Source: Pleurodeles waltl
Lineage: Eukaryota; Chordata; Amphibia; Caudata; Salamandridae
DNA length: 64,000 nucleotides
NCBI RefSeq assembly: GCF_031143425.1
Contig: NC_090445.1
Location: 818,374,817 to 818,438,816, forward strand
Direction of reading: 5' to 3'
Shown here: piece after piece, positions 34,016 through 45,815 of the stretch
Layout: each line of letters opens with the position of its first letter
Position numbering within the stretch: position 1 is the stretch's first letter
Notes under the pieces: model-generated
Seen by the model: the letters and a program-made list of their open reading frames with translations, nothing else
What the model was told of the DNA's origin: nothing
Database searches by the model: none
Made by a program: the position numbers and the translations under genes

Positions 34016-34698
34016 AATAACACTTTGACACATCATTCTCCTTTATGCCATTAACTTAGGGCATGTTGAACAGACGCCATGCTCGTTTACAACATGGCTA
34101 ACACACACTGGCCAAAGCCAGTAGCTCTGCATAAGTGAGACCTATTGGCTTCGCTAGTGCTTGTTTAAAAAGTATGGAACTGCAAGATGACTTCATCTAT
34201 GCCAAAGGGTGCAACAGGCCATATAATACATGGTCACACCATCAACCTACCCACAAACCACTTAAAACCTTAGTGCAGCAGTTCCCAACCTGTGATCCGA
34301 GGCCCCACCAGGGGTCTGTGACACATTCCCACAGAATCCGCAGGCCTGGGCCAGCAGAAAGGCACTTCTCCAGCTGGGGCCTAAAGAAATATCTGCATTT
34401 TTATATTTATTACTTTCTTTGTGCATCAGTTTTTAAAAGCACTGCAAAGTTCCTTGTACGTCTAGCAGCTTTCAGCAGCGCTGGGTCCTCCGGTAAGGGG
34501 GAGGAGTGTCGTCCCACTGCTCTGAGCAGTGCATAAAAGGAAAAATAAAAATGATAATAACACAAATTTATTATCATTTTAATTTTCAATGAAGAGTCAG
34601 ATTAGGGCGGGGTGGGCTGAGCTGTGTCACATGGAGAAAGAGTGGTATGTGCACCATGAATGCGCATGACAGTTTAGTCTGCCGTCTTGGGCCGGCCA

Positions 34699-34872
34699 TT
34701 CTGATGGATACAACTACCTGTGGATTCCTCACCTAATGAATACTCCCATGGCGCCAGCATTCGACGGAAATCTTCTTCCTAGCTTCTGCACGTCGACAAG
34801 GACGTCACATTAGCCCACGCGACGCCGTCTGACGTCATACAGGTAATAAGAAGTCCTTGCCGACGTCAGTTC
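34699..34872 (+). repeat. DIRS left inverted terminal repeat
   Basis: The sequence from TTCTGATGGATACAACTACC to about the GACGTCAG block is the reverse complement, with about ten mismatches, of the right repeat at 40487-40674. It contains many CG dinucleotides and several GACGTCA-type (CRE-like) octamers, which may be promoter elements. Confidence 0.92.
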
Positions 34873-34972
34873 CCTTTTTTCCGTGCATTCGAAACGGTTA
34901 TCTTCGAGGGAGCTACTGTTACTTTCGTAGTTACAGTGTATTTTCTGCTGCGTGATTTTCTCTGCGGTTATA

Positions 34973-37096
34973 ATGTCTCAGAGAAAGTCGGGTTTCAAGC
35001 CCTGTCGAGAGTGTGGGGGCAAGATGTCAGTTACTGACCCTCACTCCGACTGTTTATGGTGTTTAAGCTCTGACCACGACGTCGCAACATGTGATTCATG
35101 TCAGCACATGAATCCGAAGGCCCTGAAAGAACGAGAGGCTAAGCTCTTCATGGCGAAGTCGAAACGGAAGGAGAAAAAGCATCATAGAAAGTCTTCTTCG
35201 CCGAGGTCTCATCGGCGTCATCGAGACTCCCGGCGCCGTAGGGATTCACGGTGTCATTCCAACAAGGAGTCTCGTTCGAGTTCGCCTTCGGCTCGGCGTC
35301 GGAAGACTTGGGAGGTCAGTCCCACGGTCACGCCACACCCATCGACGCCGTTGCCTTCTCCGGCGTCACCGAATTCGCCTGGACAGACTTCAGTGATTGA
35401 AGTGACACAGCCTCAGATGTTTTCTCCGGCATCGCAGACGTCGAGGCTGGCGTTGGGGTCGCCTTCGATCCAGGCACCCCAGTATCCGGCGTTTCCTGCC
35501 CCTGGAGCCGATAAAACCGCATTTTTGAATGCGATGTACACTATCTTTCAACAGATGGCTCCAGGCGGTGCTCCAGCTGGTCCTTCGGGGCCGTTGGCTT
35601 TTTCCTTGTGTGCACCGGCGCCTTTACGACCGGCATCCTTTATGCCCTTTCTCCCTTTAGGGAATGTGGGCTCGGCGCCGGTGTCGGCGCCGGTGGCCGC
35701 TCCGGTGGCTCCAGAGGTTTTGGCCCCGGAGGTTTCCATCCCGTCGACTTCGGGATTTCGACCTGTGACTCAGACGAGATCATCGGAGACTCCAAGACGT
35801 GACTCTCTTCGTCCGGCTTCTACCTCGGCGCCGAAGCTGACTGTGGCGCCGGATATGGCGTCGAATGGATCCGGAGATCGGCGCCGATCCTCGACTTCGG
35901 CGGATGCCATGTCGACGCCGCGTATCGAAGAGAGGCTGCACTCTAGAAGGCGTGCTCTCCGTCTTTTGGAAGAGCAGGAATACCAACGAATCTTGGAGGA
36001 AGGAGAGATTGAGGACTCTGGTGATGGACTTCATGGTCTGGATACAGCCAGTGGGCTGGATACTTCCCCTGAGTGGGACCTGTCATCTCCAGGGGAGTAT
36101 ACGGAGGAAGCTGCTACCTTTCACGCTGTGGTAAGAAAGGCAGCTAACGTTCTGGACCTGCCTTTGCCGGTGGCAGAGGCGAAACAGAATTTGCTGACTG
36201 AGGTTCTGCATCCGGCCTCTACTGCAGCGGAGCCTCTCTTGCCATTCAATGAGGCTTTGCTTGATCCGGTGTTGGAGGTGTGGAAGAAGCCAGTATCTTC
36301 CTCGGCTGTTCATAGGGCTGTGGCCAGGAGATATCGGGCTGCGCCATCTGACCCTGGCTTTCTGTCAAGACACCCTACGCCGGAGAGCTTGGTGGTGCAG
36401 GCCTCCTGTTCTTCTAGGTCAGCTCCTGGATCTTTCCCGACGGTGCCAGGGGACAGGGACTCCAAGAAGTTGGATGCACAGTCCAAGAAGATATTTTCAT
36501 CCTGCAGTATGGCGTTGAAGGCCACCAACGCAATTTGCATTTTGGGGAGATACATCCATGCTCTTATGGACGACATATCATCTTCATATACGGAGCTTCC
36601 CCAAGGGCTTTTGAACATTGTTTCGGATGCCCAGGCTGCCGCAACTCAGATTATCCAGTCTGGGTAGGATACAACAGACTCGGTGGCTAGGGCGATGGGC
36701 ACGGCTGTGGTGGCAAGGAGGCAGACTTGGCTCCGCAATTCGGGGTTCTCTGCGGACGTGCAGTCGACCCTTTTGGACCTCCCGTTTGATGGGGACAAAC
36801 TGTTTGGAGCCAAAGCGGATTCGGCCTTGGAAAGGTTTAAAGAAAGTAGAGCCACAGCCAAGTCACTGGGACTGCAAGCCCCTTCTTCTGCCTCCTCTAG
36901 GTTTTTTAGGAGGTTTCGTGGTTTTGGACGGGGTTCTTCCTCCTCTTCATTTCGGGAGAGATACCAACAACCTGCCTCTTCTCTCACCTTTAGATCGATT
37001 AGAGGGAGAGGTAGGGTCCGCACCAGGGGAGCCTCTCAGCAGCACTCTGCCTCTTCCTCGTCCTCTGGAGGGGTGCAGCAGGGGAAGCAGCCTTAG
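34973..37096 (+). pseudogene. DIRS ORF1 (gag-like), broken by one TAG
   Basis: The ATG is at 34973 (MSQRKSGFKPC); an upstream in-frame GTG at 34952 is not a likely start. The N-terminus has a cysteine cluster (CRECGG, CLWC, CDSC), then a basic SR-rich stretch, a proline/serine-rich middle and a conserved C-terminal part. A TAG at 36665-36667 interrupts the frame. The same frame then goes on with DTTDSVARAMGT and KESRATAKSLGL, conserved DIRS gag blocks, to 37096. The RG-rich end (RGRGRVRTRG) may bind RNA. Intact length would be about 707 codons. Confidence 0.88.
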
Positions 37097-37097
37097 G

Positions 37098-39008
37098 CTT
37101 CCACCAGTCCCTACTCACTCCTCTCCTGTAGGGGGAAGGTTACGGCACTTTCTTCACAAGTGGCAGACTATTACATCGGACACTTGGGTTATCAGTGTTG
37201 TGGGGAAAGGCTACACCCTTCCCTTTCGGGAGTTTCCGCCCCCCCCCATCCCGCCCCGCCCGTCGTATTGTTCAAAAGAACACCTCCTGTTGCTAGAACA
37301 GGAAGTTCAGATCCTCCTATTAAAGGGCGTGGTGGAGTTGGTCCCAAAGCAGGAAAGGGGTTGAGGTTGTTACTCAAGGTACTTCCTGATTCCCAAGAAG
37401 GATGGTCGGTTGAGGCCAATCCTGGACCTGAGGATCTTGAATTGGTTCCTCAAGCAGGAGAAGTTCAAGATGCTGACCCTAGCTCAGGTGCTTTTGGCGT
37501 TGAACAATGGAGATTGGATGGTGTCTGTCGACTTGCAGGATGCTTACTTTCATATCCCGATACGCAAGTCGCACAGGAAGTATCTCCGGTTTGTGGTTGG
37601 GACGCGGCACTATCAGTTTGCGGTCCTCCCATTTGGTCTTACTTCAGCACCTCGAGTCTTCACGAAGGTGATGGCGGTGGTTGCGGCGGAGCTCAGGAGA
37701 AAGGGGATAGCAGTATTCCCTTACTTGGACGACTGGTTGATCAAAGCCAAGTCCCCGGAGCTTGTGCTGCATCATCTGCAGTCAACAACCCAGTTGTTGT
37801 TTGACCTGGGCTTTTCGGTGAACGTGCCCAAATCTCACCTAGAGCCCTCTCAACGCCTCCTGTTCATAGGGGCAGTACTGGATACAGCATTGAATCGAGC
37901 CTTTCCTCCGCCTCAGCGGATTCAAGACATTCAGGCATTGGTTCCAATGTTTCAAAGTGGAGCGGTCATTCCAGTCCTCAAGGTCCTACGTCTGCTCGGT
38001 CTGTTTGCCTCCTGCATACTGTTGGTCACGCATGCTCGCTGGCACATGAGGGCTCTTCAGTGGTGCCTCCGAAGGCAGTGGTCTCAACACAAAGGAGATC
38101 TAGAAGGTTCTGTCAAAATCTCCAGAGATGCTGCTGTGGACTTGAAGTGGTGGATTGCGGGCGACAATCTTTCACAAGGGAAGCCGTTCGCGCAGTCACC
38201 ACCGGTGGCCACAGTCATAACGGATGCTTCCACTCTAGGGTGGGGAGCTCATCTGGGGGATCTGGAGATCAAAGGGCTTTGGTCTCCAGAGGAACAGATG
38301 TTTCATATCAATCTGTTGGAGTTGCAGGCTGTACGTCTGGCTCTCAAGGCCTTCCTCCCATCCCTTCGCGGTCAGTCGGTTCAGGTCCTGACGGACAATA
38401 CTACTGCGATGTGGTATATAAACAAGCAGGGAGGAGTAGGGTCGTACCTTCTCTGCAGAGAAGCTCTTCGAATATGGTCCTGGGCAAAGGACCATCAGAT
38501 TTGCTTGGTAGCAAATCATCTGGCCGGAGTCTTGAATGTACGTGCGGACAGTCTCAGTCGCCATTTCTCGGCCGACCACGAGTGGCGTCTCCATCCAGAT
38601 CAAATCTGTCTAATCTTCCACATGTGGGGGTTTCCTCGGATAGATCTGTTTGCCACCCGGGAGAACTCGCACTGTCCGTTATTCTGCAGCCTCCAGTATC
38701 CGGTGCAAGGAGCGTTGGGGGACGCGTTTCAGATGACCTGGTGCGACCAGTTACTTTATGCGTTTCCCCCCATACCCTTGATTCCTCGAGTATTGAGGAA
38801 AATTCGCCAACACCGGGCCCAAGTCATCTTAATAGCTCCGGATTGGCCAAGGAGGGTGTGGTACTCCGACCTTCTCCAACTCTCACTGTGCCCTCCGCTC
38901 CGTCTCCCTCACAGGGCAGACCTCCTCTCGCAGTCGCAGGGGCAGGTTTTACACCCCAACCTCCAGAGTCTGCACCTACATGCCTGGAGATTGAACGGGG
39001 CAACCTGA
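37098..39008 (+). pseudogene. DIRS reverse transcriptase / RNase H, broken by one TGA
   Basis: The frame carries a lead-in segment (HKWQTITSDTWVIS), then a TGA at 37362-37364 between QERG and GCYSRYF, then the RT: KKDGRLRPILDLR, DLQDAYFHIPI (motif A), LPFGLTSAPRVFTK, and YLDDW (motif C, about 37724-37738). RNase H follows with VITDAST (Asp), LLELQA (Glu), LTDNTTA (Asp) and RADSLSR (Asp). The stop sits in a position where a CGA to TGA change at a CpG would explain it. Apart from this all catalytic residues are in place. The frame ends just where the recombinase begins. Confidence 0.92.
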
Positions 39009-40036
39009 GTTCCTTCTCTCTCCCGCCTGATGTAGTGGATGTTATCTTAGTGGCCAGGCGACACTCCACTAAAACTATCCACGCTAATAGGTGGTCTAAA
39101 TTTGTGGTATGGTGTGGAGAGAGACAGATTGATCCCTTACGTGCTCATTTGTCAGATGTTTTATCTTTTGCTTTGTCTCTAGCGCAGAAAGGTTGTGCAC
39201 TGGCTACTATTAAAGGTTACTTGTCTGCCTTGTCAGCCTTCATTTGTCTGCCAGACCAACCATCATTGTTTAAGTCTCCTATTGTTCTTAGATTATTGAA
39301 GGGTCTTCTAAATAAATATCCTCCAAAACCATTCATTATGCCACAATGGGATTTGTCCTTGGTCCTGACTTTCCTTATGGGGTCCCCTTTTGAGCCTATG
39401 CATTCCTGCCCCTTAAGATATTTAGTTATTAAAACAGTTTTCCTGGTGGCCATAACATCTGCAAGGAGAGTGAGTGAGTTGCAGGCTTTATCAGTAAAAC
39501 CCCCTTATACAACTTTTTACGGGGATAAAGTGGTGTTGAGGACCATGGCTGCTTTCCTTCCGAATGTTGTTTCACCCTTCCATTTGGCTCAGACAATCAC
39601 TTTGTCCACGTTCTATCCTCCGCCTCATCCTTCAAAGGAAGAAGAAAGACTACATCGCTTGGACCCAAAGAGGACGTTAAGCTTCTACATTGATAGAATG
39701 AAGGAGATCAGGCTGGAGGATCAGCTGTTTATCGGATACGTGGGCAAGAGGAGAGGAAAGGCAGTCCACAAGAGAACACTCTCCAGGTGGGTTGTTCTTT
39801 GCATTAAAATTTGTTATTCTTTAGCAAAGAAGGATCCTCCTAATGGTATTAGAGCTCATTCCACCAGAGCTAAGTCGGCCACTTCGGCCTTGGCTAGTGG
39901 TGTTCCTGTGGTCGACATCTGCAAGGCTGCAACTTGGTCGTCCCTTCACACTTTTGTGAAGCACTACTGCTTGGATTCTGAGATCAGAAGGGATGGCCAT
40001 TTTGCACGGTCAGTGCTGCAGGATTTCTTGGTTTGA
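39002..40036 (+). CDS. DIRS tyrosine recombinase
   Basis: The open frame formally begins at 38060, but the part overlapping RNase H is not meaningful; the domain starts near 39000 (LSSFSLPPDVVDVIL). An N-terminal core-binding part (TKTIHANRWSKFVVWC, TIKGYLSALSAF) precedes the catalytic part: first Arg in TSARRVSEL, then HSTRAK (His-x-x-Arg), and the nucleophile Tyr in FVKHYCLD. The enzyme inserts the circular cDNA into target DNA. The domain is uninterrupted to its stop at 40034-40036. Confidence 0.92.
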   Translation, partial: NLSSFSLPPDVVDVILVARRHSTKTIHANRWSKFVVWCGERQIDPLRAHLSDVLSFALSLAQKGCALATIKGYLSALSAFICLPDQPSLFKSPIVLRLLKGLLNKYPPKPFIMPQWDLSLVLTFLMGSPFEPMHSCPLRYLVIKTVFLVAITSARRVSELQALSVKPPYTTFYGDKVVLRTMAAFLPNVVSPFHLAQTITLSTFYPPPHPSKEEERLHRLDPKRTLSFYIDRMKEIRLEDQLFIGYVGKRRGKAVHKRTLSRWVVLCIKICYSLAKKDPPNGIRAHSTRAKSATSALASGVPVVDICKAATWSSLHTFVKHYCLDSEIRRDGHFARSVLQDFLV

Positions 40037-40080
40037 CCATACAGGCACCCACCTCCGAGTGCGGTACTGCTTTGGGACTC

Positions 40081-40191
40081 TATTCATTAGGTGAGGAATC
40101 CACAGGTAGTTGTATCCATCAGAAGGACGAGTTACTTACCTTCGGTAACGACTTTTCTGGTGGATACATTAGCTACCTGTGGATTCCTCAC
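40081..40191 (+). repeat. DIRS internal complementary region
   Basis: Bases 40081-40124 are the exact reverse complement of the left terminus (34699-34742). Bases from about 40127 to 40191 are the near-exact reverse complement of the right terminus including its extension (about 40637-40702). This is the template by which the linear ends are joined into a circle, a hallmark of DIRS. Confidence 0.92.
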
Positions 40192-40486
40192 GGTCCCACC
40201 CGCCTCCCTGTTGCCTTTTTGGTCTCTCCAAGTAATCCTTGAGTGTGCTCCTCTTGGTCTTTACGACTGCAGTAGATTTTGTATATATATGGATTCTTGT
40301 ATATGTATATATTTCTTTGTGTATATACATATTTGGTATATTTAAATGTTTTGTTTTAAAAAGGTGCAAAAGTTTTATTAAATCTATAGACATTTTATTG
40401 AGATGTTGTGTACTTTGCAATGTTATGAGATGTTGCCTTAATCTTTCATTGCATAGGGTTATTGTTCTCATGCACGTAAAAAATGT

Positions 40487-40702
40487 TGGTACTGACGTCG
40501 GCACGTCGGCGAGGACTTCTTATTGCCTGTATGACGTCAGACGGCGCCGCGTGGGCTAATGTGACGTCCTCGTCGACGTGCAGAAGCTAGGAAGAAGATT
40601 TCCGTTGAATGCTGGCGCCATGGGAGTATTTATTAGGTGAGGAATCCACAGGTAGCTAATGTATCCTTCAGAAAAGTCATTACCGAAGGTAAGTAACTCG
40701 TT
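40487..40702 (+). repeat. DIRS right inverted terminal repeat with extension
   Basis: The repeat mirrors the left ITR to about 40674, then continues with about 28 bases (TTACCGAAGGTAAGTAACTC region) that are absent from the left end but present in the internal complementary region. This fixes the right boundary near 40700. Confidence 0.9.
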
Positions 40703-41855
40703 CAACAGGCACGTTCACTTAGCATTTCCCCACCCGGCTGGAGAACATGAACAGGCTCCAACTCCCTGTCTGAGTACTGAACCAGGCTGCTCAGACCAAT
40801 GGCAACGCTGCTGTCAAGCTGATGACAGCAGCGCTGTGATTGGCTTTGGGGAGTCTGGGAGCCTGTGTGCTTCCGTGCTGCTGGGAGTCGGGAAGATAAG
40901 AGAACGGTGGAGAGATGGCAGCCATACACAGATTAAGTGTTCGGTTTTTTTTTTGTTTGTTTTGTTTCCCCCGTTCTGTAGCAGCCACCACTGGCTTTCA
41001 GGCAAAAATAAAAGCATCAAGATAACTCTGGTGATTAATGTACCTACTGGAGAAAGGTTGGGGTTTGTCTAGTGGCAGTTTTGTCTCTTCTAAGGTAGCG
41101 AAGATAGTTAATATGCCTGCTGCAAAGAACGTGTGTTATGCAAAGAACAGTATTTTATGTGCCTAGCACAGTGGGTTACTACTTTTGTCACAGAGATTTT
41201 TTTGTTACTGTGCAGATCATAAATTGCAATCATAATCTAGCACAGTGAGCTATGAACTGCCATCAAAGAGCTGCATGCAAACTGCATGGTACATATTAGA
41301 AAGTTATGTTTTGTTTTCCCAGGCTTTCATTTCCCTTTTGCTGCTAATAAAGGTTTGATTGTGTAGAAATATATTCTTATTATTAAAGTCAATGCTAACC
41401 ATTGTGTTATGTTCTAAATCCCGAGTTTGTGATTCTCCACACTAAGCACTTCTAGGAAATGCCTACCAGCATAGATGATATTTGAATCCTACACCTTGTA
41501 GTCCCCTGTAAAGTACTCCAGCACCCTACAGTGGTATGGCAGGTGCTATTAAACAAATGAGTTACACATGACAAAGAGGCACATGACCAGACATTAAAAA
41601 GTTAGTCACCTGAGAGGCAGCGCCAACCTTCCCATTTAAATGTTTCCATTCCTGGATATTTTTTTCAATATAAACTCATTATATATTTAGTAATTAGAGT
41701 ATTTGTTTGGCGTGAATGTGCTTGTGTATTTTTTCGAATTACTGTTTTAATGTTTGAAATTTAAATTCTACAAATTGCTTGGGGGTCCCTGGCTTCCAGT
41801 AGTGATTCAGTGGAGGTCCTCAGGAATCAAAAGATTGGGAATCACTGCCTTAGTG

Positions 41856-44300
41856 CATAGCTTCTGTCATTGTAAGCTATTTAAATAGAGCAGAAGAAAG
41901 AAAAGCAATGTTCCATTTCTCACTTTAAACAGTTGCTTTAATTATATTCCGTGTCCTGACCTGCTTCTCACCTTGGCTGCTGGCACTGGCAAAAGGCATT
42001 GTGAGTCAGAACTGGACTGTAATAATCTTATAATAGTCGAGTTTGGATGTCTTTACTTTATTAGAATCCAAAGTGGCCGATTATATAGAAATTAATGACT
42101 GCTGTTTAAACAGGGATCTCATAATCCCATGTATTAAACAGTCTGTAACACCAAGAGCTTCTTCAGTGTAAATGCTCCCAGTTTTGACTGATGTGGAGCT
42201 GACCTGCCCAAGACCTCACAGAGGAGTAGAAGTGTTATTAGAACTACAGTTTCAGAGCACAGTTTACAATGATTGTACCTGAATGTTTTTGATATCTCTA
42301 GTGCGGTTTCAATGTGCATGATATAAGAGGCATGATCGGTGCGGGGCACAAAGGGTATGTTCTTTTCTACCTCCTACCTTTATTTGCTTGGTGCATGAAG
42401 TTGCAAGGTTAATCATGTTTTTTTCACATTTGGTCTAAATACTTTGTGAATGTAAATAACAATAAAACATACTTTGAAACTGGGACAACATGCCTTACTT
42501 TCTCCCTATTTCACGTCCAAACTATATGACTGTGTACATTTATCGGAGTCTGCATTTCGCAAACAATGGGCGATTTGTATAGGGTCAATTGAAAAGTACC
42601 CAAGGCTGTTGCTGTCCCCGCCAGAAATGTATTGTCTCCTATGCCCCTGATCTGTGATTGTGTTTTTCGTGCTCATTCAAAGAAGCCATGGGTTAGAAAA
42701 AATGCTTTAAAAAGTAAAATACGAGTTGACAGAAAAATTAGAAATTCTTGTAATGCCTCAAAAAATATTTGCCTCGGGTTACTCTGGTGTTGTGGTTCCA
42801 ACATGATACTCTGCCGTCTAATGCATAGCGGGTAACTGTTAGCTTCAGGGGATCATTTTTGTAAAATGAGCCGTTCGCCAAATCTTTCATTTTTTTAGTT
42901 TCGTGTCAAGAAAGAGTTTTACTACTCACCTACCAACATTTCTGCTTAATAAATCTTATTGATAAGACACCACTGTGTTTGTTTCATCGTCATCCATGAC
43001 ACGTGCTAATATTTCATCTAAGATGATACGATGAAAAGTTGATTTCTGGAATGAGCGTGGTTTCACTTGCACAACACTGTTGTATATTTGTTTTTGGACA
43101 GGTGTGATATTTTCTGAGGTAATGGGGCATTGGTCACCTTTCCATTGTATCTCCAAGGGCTCTTTCTCTAATGTCAGGGAACATCTTGTTCATAACACAG
43201 TTATTTTGTAGCAGCGTGGTTTGTACACCACGAAAAAACACATACAAGAATATCTCTTAGAGCACGGTTGGAGAAAATAGCAGTTTATGCTTCATTAACC
43301 CAGGATCTAATGCTGCTACAGCTGTAATTTCCTTCCATGCAAAGGTTAAGTTAGACAGTGAGAGGGAAAGGCAGTTAGCAGCCATTAATGCCAACGATCT
43401 GCGCTCAGTAAATACATCAAGACGAGTTGCCTTCAATCATTCTGCTATCGCACTGTACCATGCCGATCTATTCTTGGATTTCTATTTTGGAATGGGAAAT
43501 AATGTTCGTTTCAGGGTTGCTGCATAATAAACCCACAAGCATTTCTATTTTTTCAACAGTTTTACCTACCAAATTCCTTCAGCTGAAAACTGGAGTGAAA
43601 TGCTCTGGGAATACCCTTTGATTGAAACACAATTTGCGACCGAGTCCTAAACCAAAAACAGGTGCAAACACAGTTAGGCCCCATTTTGGATTTACCACGG
43701 AATTCTGTACGAGCACCTGCACGTATTTAGCCTTGGCCTGCCACAAGCGCATTCACACTAATGTCCATTGTCTACTACTTCTTAATGTGTTAGCCATTCT
43801 AAGCAATCTAAGACAATAATATTAATAATAAATACTGTTTCGAGCTCGCATTTCAAATTGGAAGAACAGTTAGTATTTTGACCCACACTAATTATACTCA
43901 TATTATTTAAAGATTTAGGCAACTCTGCAGGGATTATTTGAATGTGTGATCTGTAGATTTCCCAGAGGTGTTGAATCTCCAGGTCTGATTTGGAATAATC
44001 CTAACAGCTGTGACAACATGGCGAAATATGTTAGTATGCAATATTTTAAAACCGGTTATAGAGTATGGATTAGCATAGATATTATGATAACCAAGTTCCA
44101 ACCACTTAATAAAATTTCAGGATATATCTTGACTTCTCCCAGTACTTAGGGACTGACTCTTCAGGTGTTTTGCTGTGTTCATTTGCAGAAATAGCTACAT
44201 AATGTCTAAACGACAGAAACGGGGTAAAAAAACAAATCAGGATATCGGACAACTTGTTGCCTCAAGTGTAGGTTGGCATCACAGATCATTTGCCAATACT
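41856..44300. other. CFAP43 intron, no gene
   Basis: AT-rich intron sequence. A pseudo-exon at 42302-42354 has plausible splice signals but the wrong phase. The frame at 42956-43156 (-) and others of about 65 codons show no domain. Confidence 0.4.
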
Positions 44301-44487
44301 ATGGGGGTTATTACAACTTTGGAGGAGGTGTTAATCCTTCCCAAAAGTGACGGATATACCACCAGCCGTATTACGAGTCCATTATATCCTATGGAACTCG
44401 TAATACGGCTGGTGGTATATCCGTCACTTTACCACCACTTTTGGGACGGATTAACACCTCTCCTCCAAAGTTGTAATAACCCCCTAT
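44301..44487. mobile_element. Palindromic MITE, copy 1
   Basis: The 187-base stretch folds on itself almost completely: GGGGGTTATTACAACTTTGG at the left faces its complement at the right, and GTATTACGAGT faces ACTCGTAATAC near the centre (about 44388). The GACGGATAT and CCGTATTACGA blocks recur in the copy at 51082. No coding capacity. Confidence 0.85.
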
Positions 44488-45815
44488 GTTTTTTTAAGTT
44501 CTAAAGGATTAGGTTTAATTCCCAGGTGAGGTGTAATAAGTGGTCACTAGGAAGGAGAGCCTACAAAGACATATCCCCTTTGGGTACTCACCTATCTTAA
44601 AAAATAAAAAATAAACTAGAGTGCATTTGAAATTAGGGTGGCACATTTCCCAAACCCACATGTGTTTTCAAGAAGAAAGGGTAATTGTAAAGGGAAGCAC
44701 GTTTACTGAAGTGTCCCTTCTAGATTGTCCATCATGTGGACAATACTCAATAAGCATTTTAAAGAAATTCAGGAATGTGTGTAGGTGCCTGTAACCTGTA
44801 TAGATTGCCATCCAAAGTTCGGGGGGCAGTTTTAATACTCCAAAACGCTGGAAATCTGCATAGATTGTTGGGGAATTTCTGATTGGACATTTCTCAACTT
44901 TTTTTTAATTGTGTGAAAAAGTTGGGGCCATATTATCGAATTATCTAATCAGCCCATAGGTGCAGTCTGTGCTCCAAGGTGTTTTTTTGGTGTTAAGGAG
45001 TAAGCTGCAAACACTTGTTAGCACAAACTGCCCCTACAAGGCATCATGACTGTTTATTAATTTGCTTGGACAAGGCAAATGAAGGAATGCTGTTCAGTCG
45101 GAGCCATGTTATAGATGCAGACACATGAACAATTAAGCCCTTTAGGGATACTTTACCTCTGTGATATCCGTGTGTGCATGGGTGGCCATTCTCTTATCAG
45201 TGAACACCTCGTTATCTAATACATACTCCTACTGGGGGCCCATTTGCTGTTGGTGATGTAGTTTATAGACAATCAAGGATTCATTCGGTATGTCCAATGA
45301 ATCCAACCGTTTTCTGACAGTATGTGCCATTTATTATTCAGTATCCTGCTTGCTATGTTTTATCAGCTTGCCAGGGAGGTATAGTTGTGGTCATCTTCTG
45401 TGGACATGGTTTGCATGTGCTTCATATTACGCAGCCACGGCTAAGCAATGGTGAGCAGAGCCATACGCCCAACTGGTGGTTTCAGAGTTTCTTATGTGCA
45501 GTTCTTGTATAACAACATATCTTAAAAACTGGATACACACATCATACGTCTAAATGTCTCAAATGATCTCACAACTGGCAAGAACGTGTCTCAAGGCAGA
45601 GGGTTTACTATGGTACTGGAAAATACCTTTTATTTGAAACGTTTTAAAGTTCAAAAAAGCAATTTGTGTTTGGGGGTCTGTGAATGTTTCTCTTTGCAGT
45701 CTTGCCTTTGGCGGCTATTTTATGTGTTTTTTGAATCAGAAGTAAAGTACATAACTCTGTGTGCATTATAAGGGAAAGGTTAACTGCTGGTGGGTGAGGT
45801 GCTGTCAGGCAGAGG
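44488..45815. other. CFAP43 intron, no gene
   Basis: No gene, no clear element boundary. Short frames at 45324-45771 have no recognisable domain. Confidence 0.4.

Larger units (their letters stand above)
34699..40702 (+). mobile_element. DIRS retrotransposon (tyrosine recombinase type)
   Basis: A 6-kb element with inverted terminal repeats, an internal complementary region and three coding parts in DIRS order: gag-like, RT/RNase H, tyrosine recombinase. No target duplication is seen, as expected for integration by recombinase. It integrated into the hAT element. Two nonsense codons (36665 and 37362) make this copy defective, yet the recombinase frame is open. DIRS elements are abundant in salamanders. 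Confidence 0.95.
34276..41847. mobile_element. hAT element interrupted by a DIRS insertion
   Basis: The left end begins CAGCAGTTCCCAACC at 34276; the right end is GATTGGGAATCACTG ending 41847, giving imperfect terminal inverted repeats of hAT type. CCTTAGTG lies on both outer sides (34268-34275 and 41848-41855), a perfect 8-bp target duplication as expected for hAT. Without the DIRS element (34699 to about 40702) the host is about 1.57 kb. It shows no transposase, so it is non-autonomous. Confidence 0.88.

Noticed and set aside
33462..34054. Long overlapping frames on +
   Set aside because: By-product of the G-poor minisatellite; residues are a monotone of His, Thr, Leu, Ser.
34952..34972. 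Start of DIRS ORF1 at GTG
   Set aside because: GTG is not a normal eukaryotic start; the ATG at 34973 begins the conserved MSQRKSGFKPC sequence.
38060..39000. N-terminal half of the recombinase frame
   Set aside because: Out-of-frame reading of RNase H; Ser/Gly-rich without conservation pattern. Only the part from about 39000 is recombinase.
42302..42354. Exon-like segment with acceptor CTCTAG and donor GTATGT
   Set aside because: 53 bases would shift the frame and put a stop at the start of the exon at 47015. The flanking exons already join perfectly in a WD blade without it.
44175..44504. 109-codon frame
   Set aside because: Reads through the palindromic MITE; no conservation expected.
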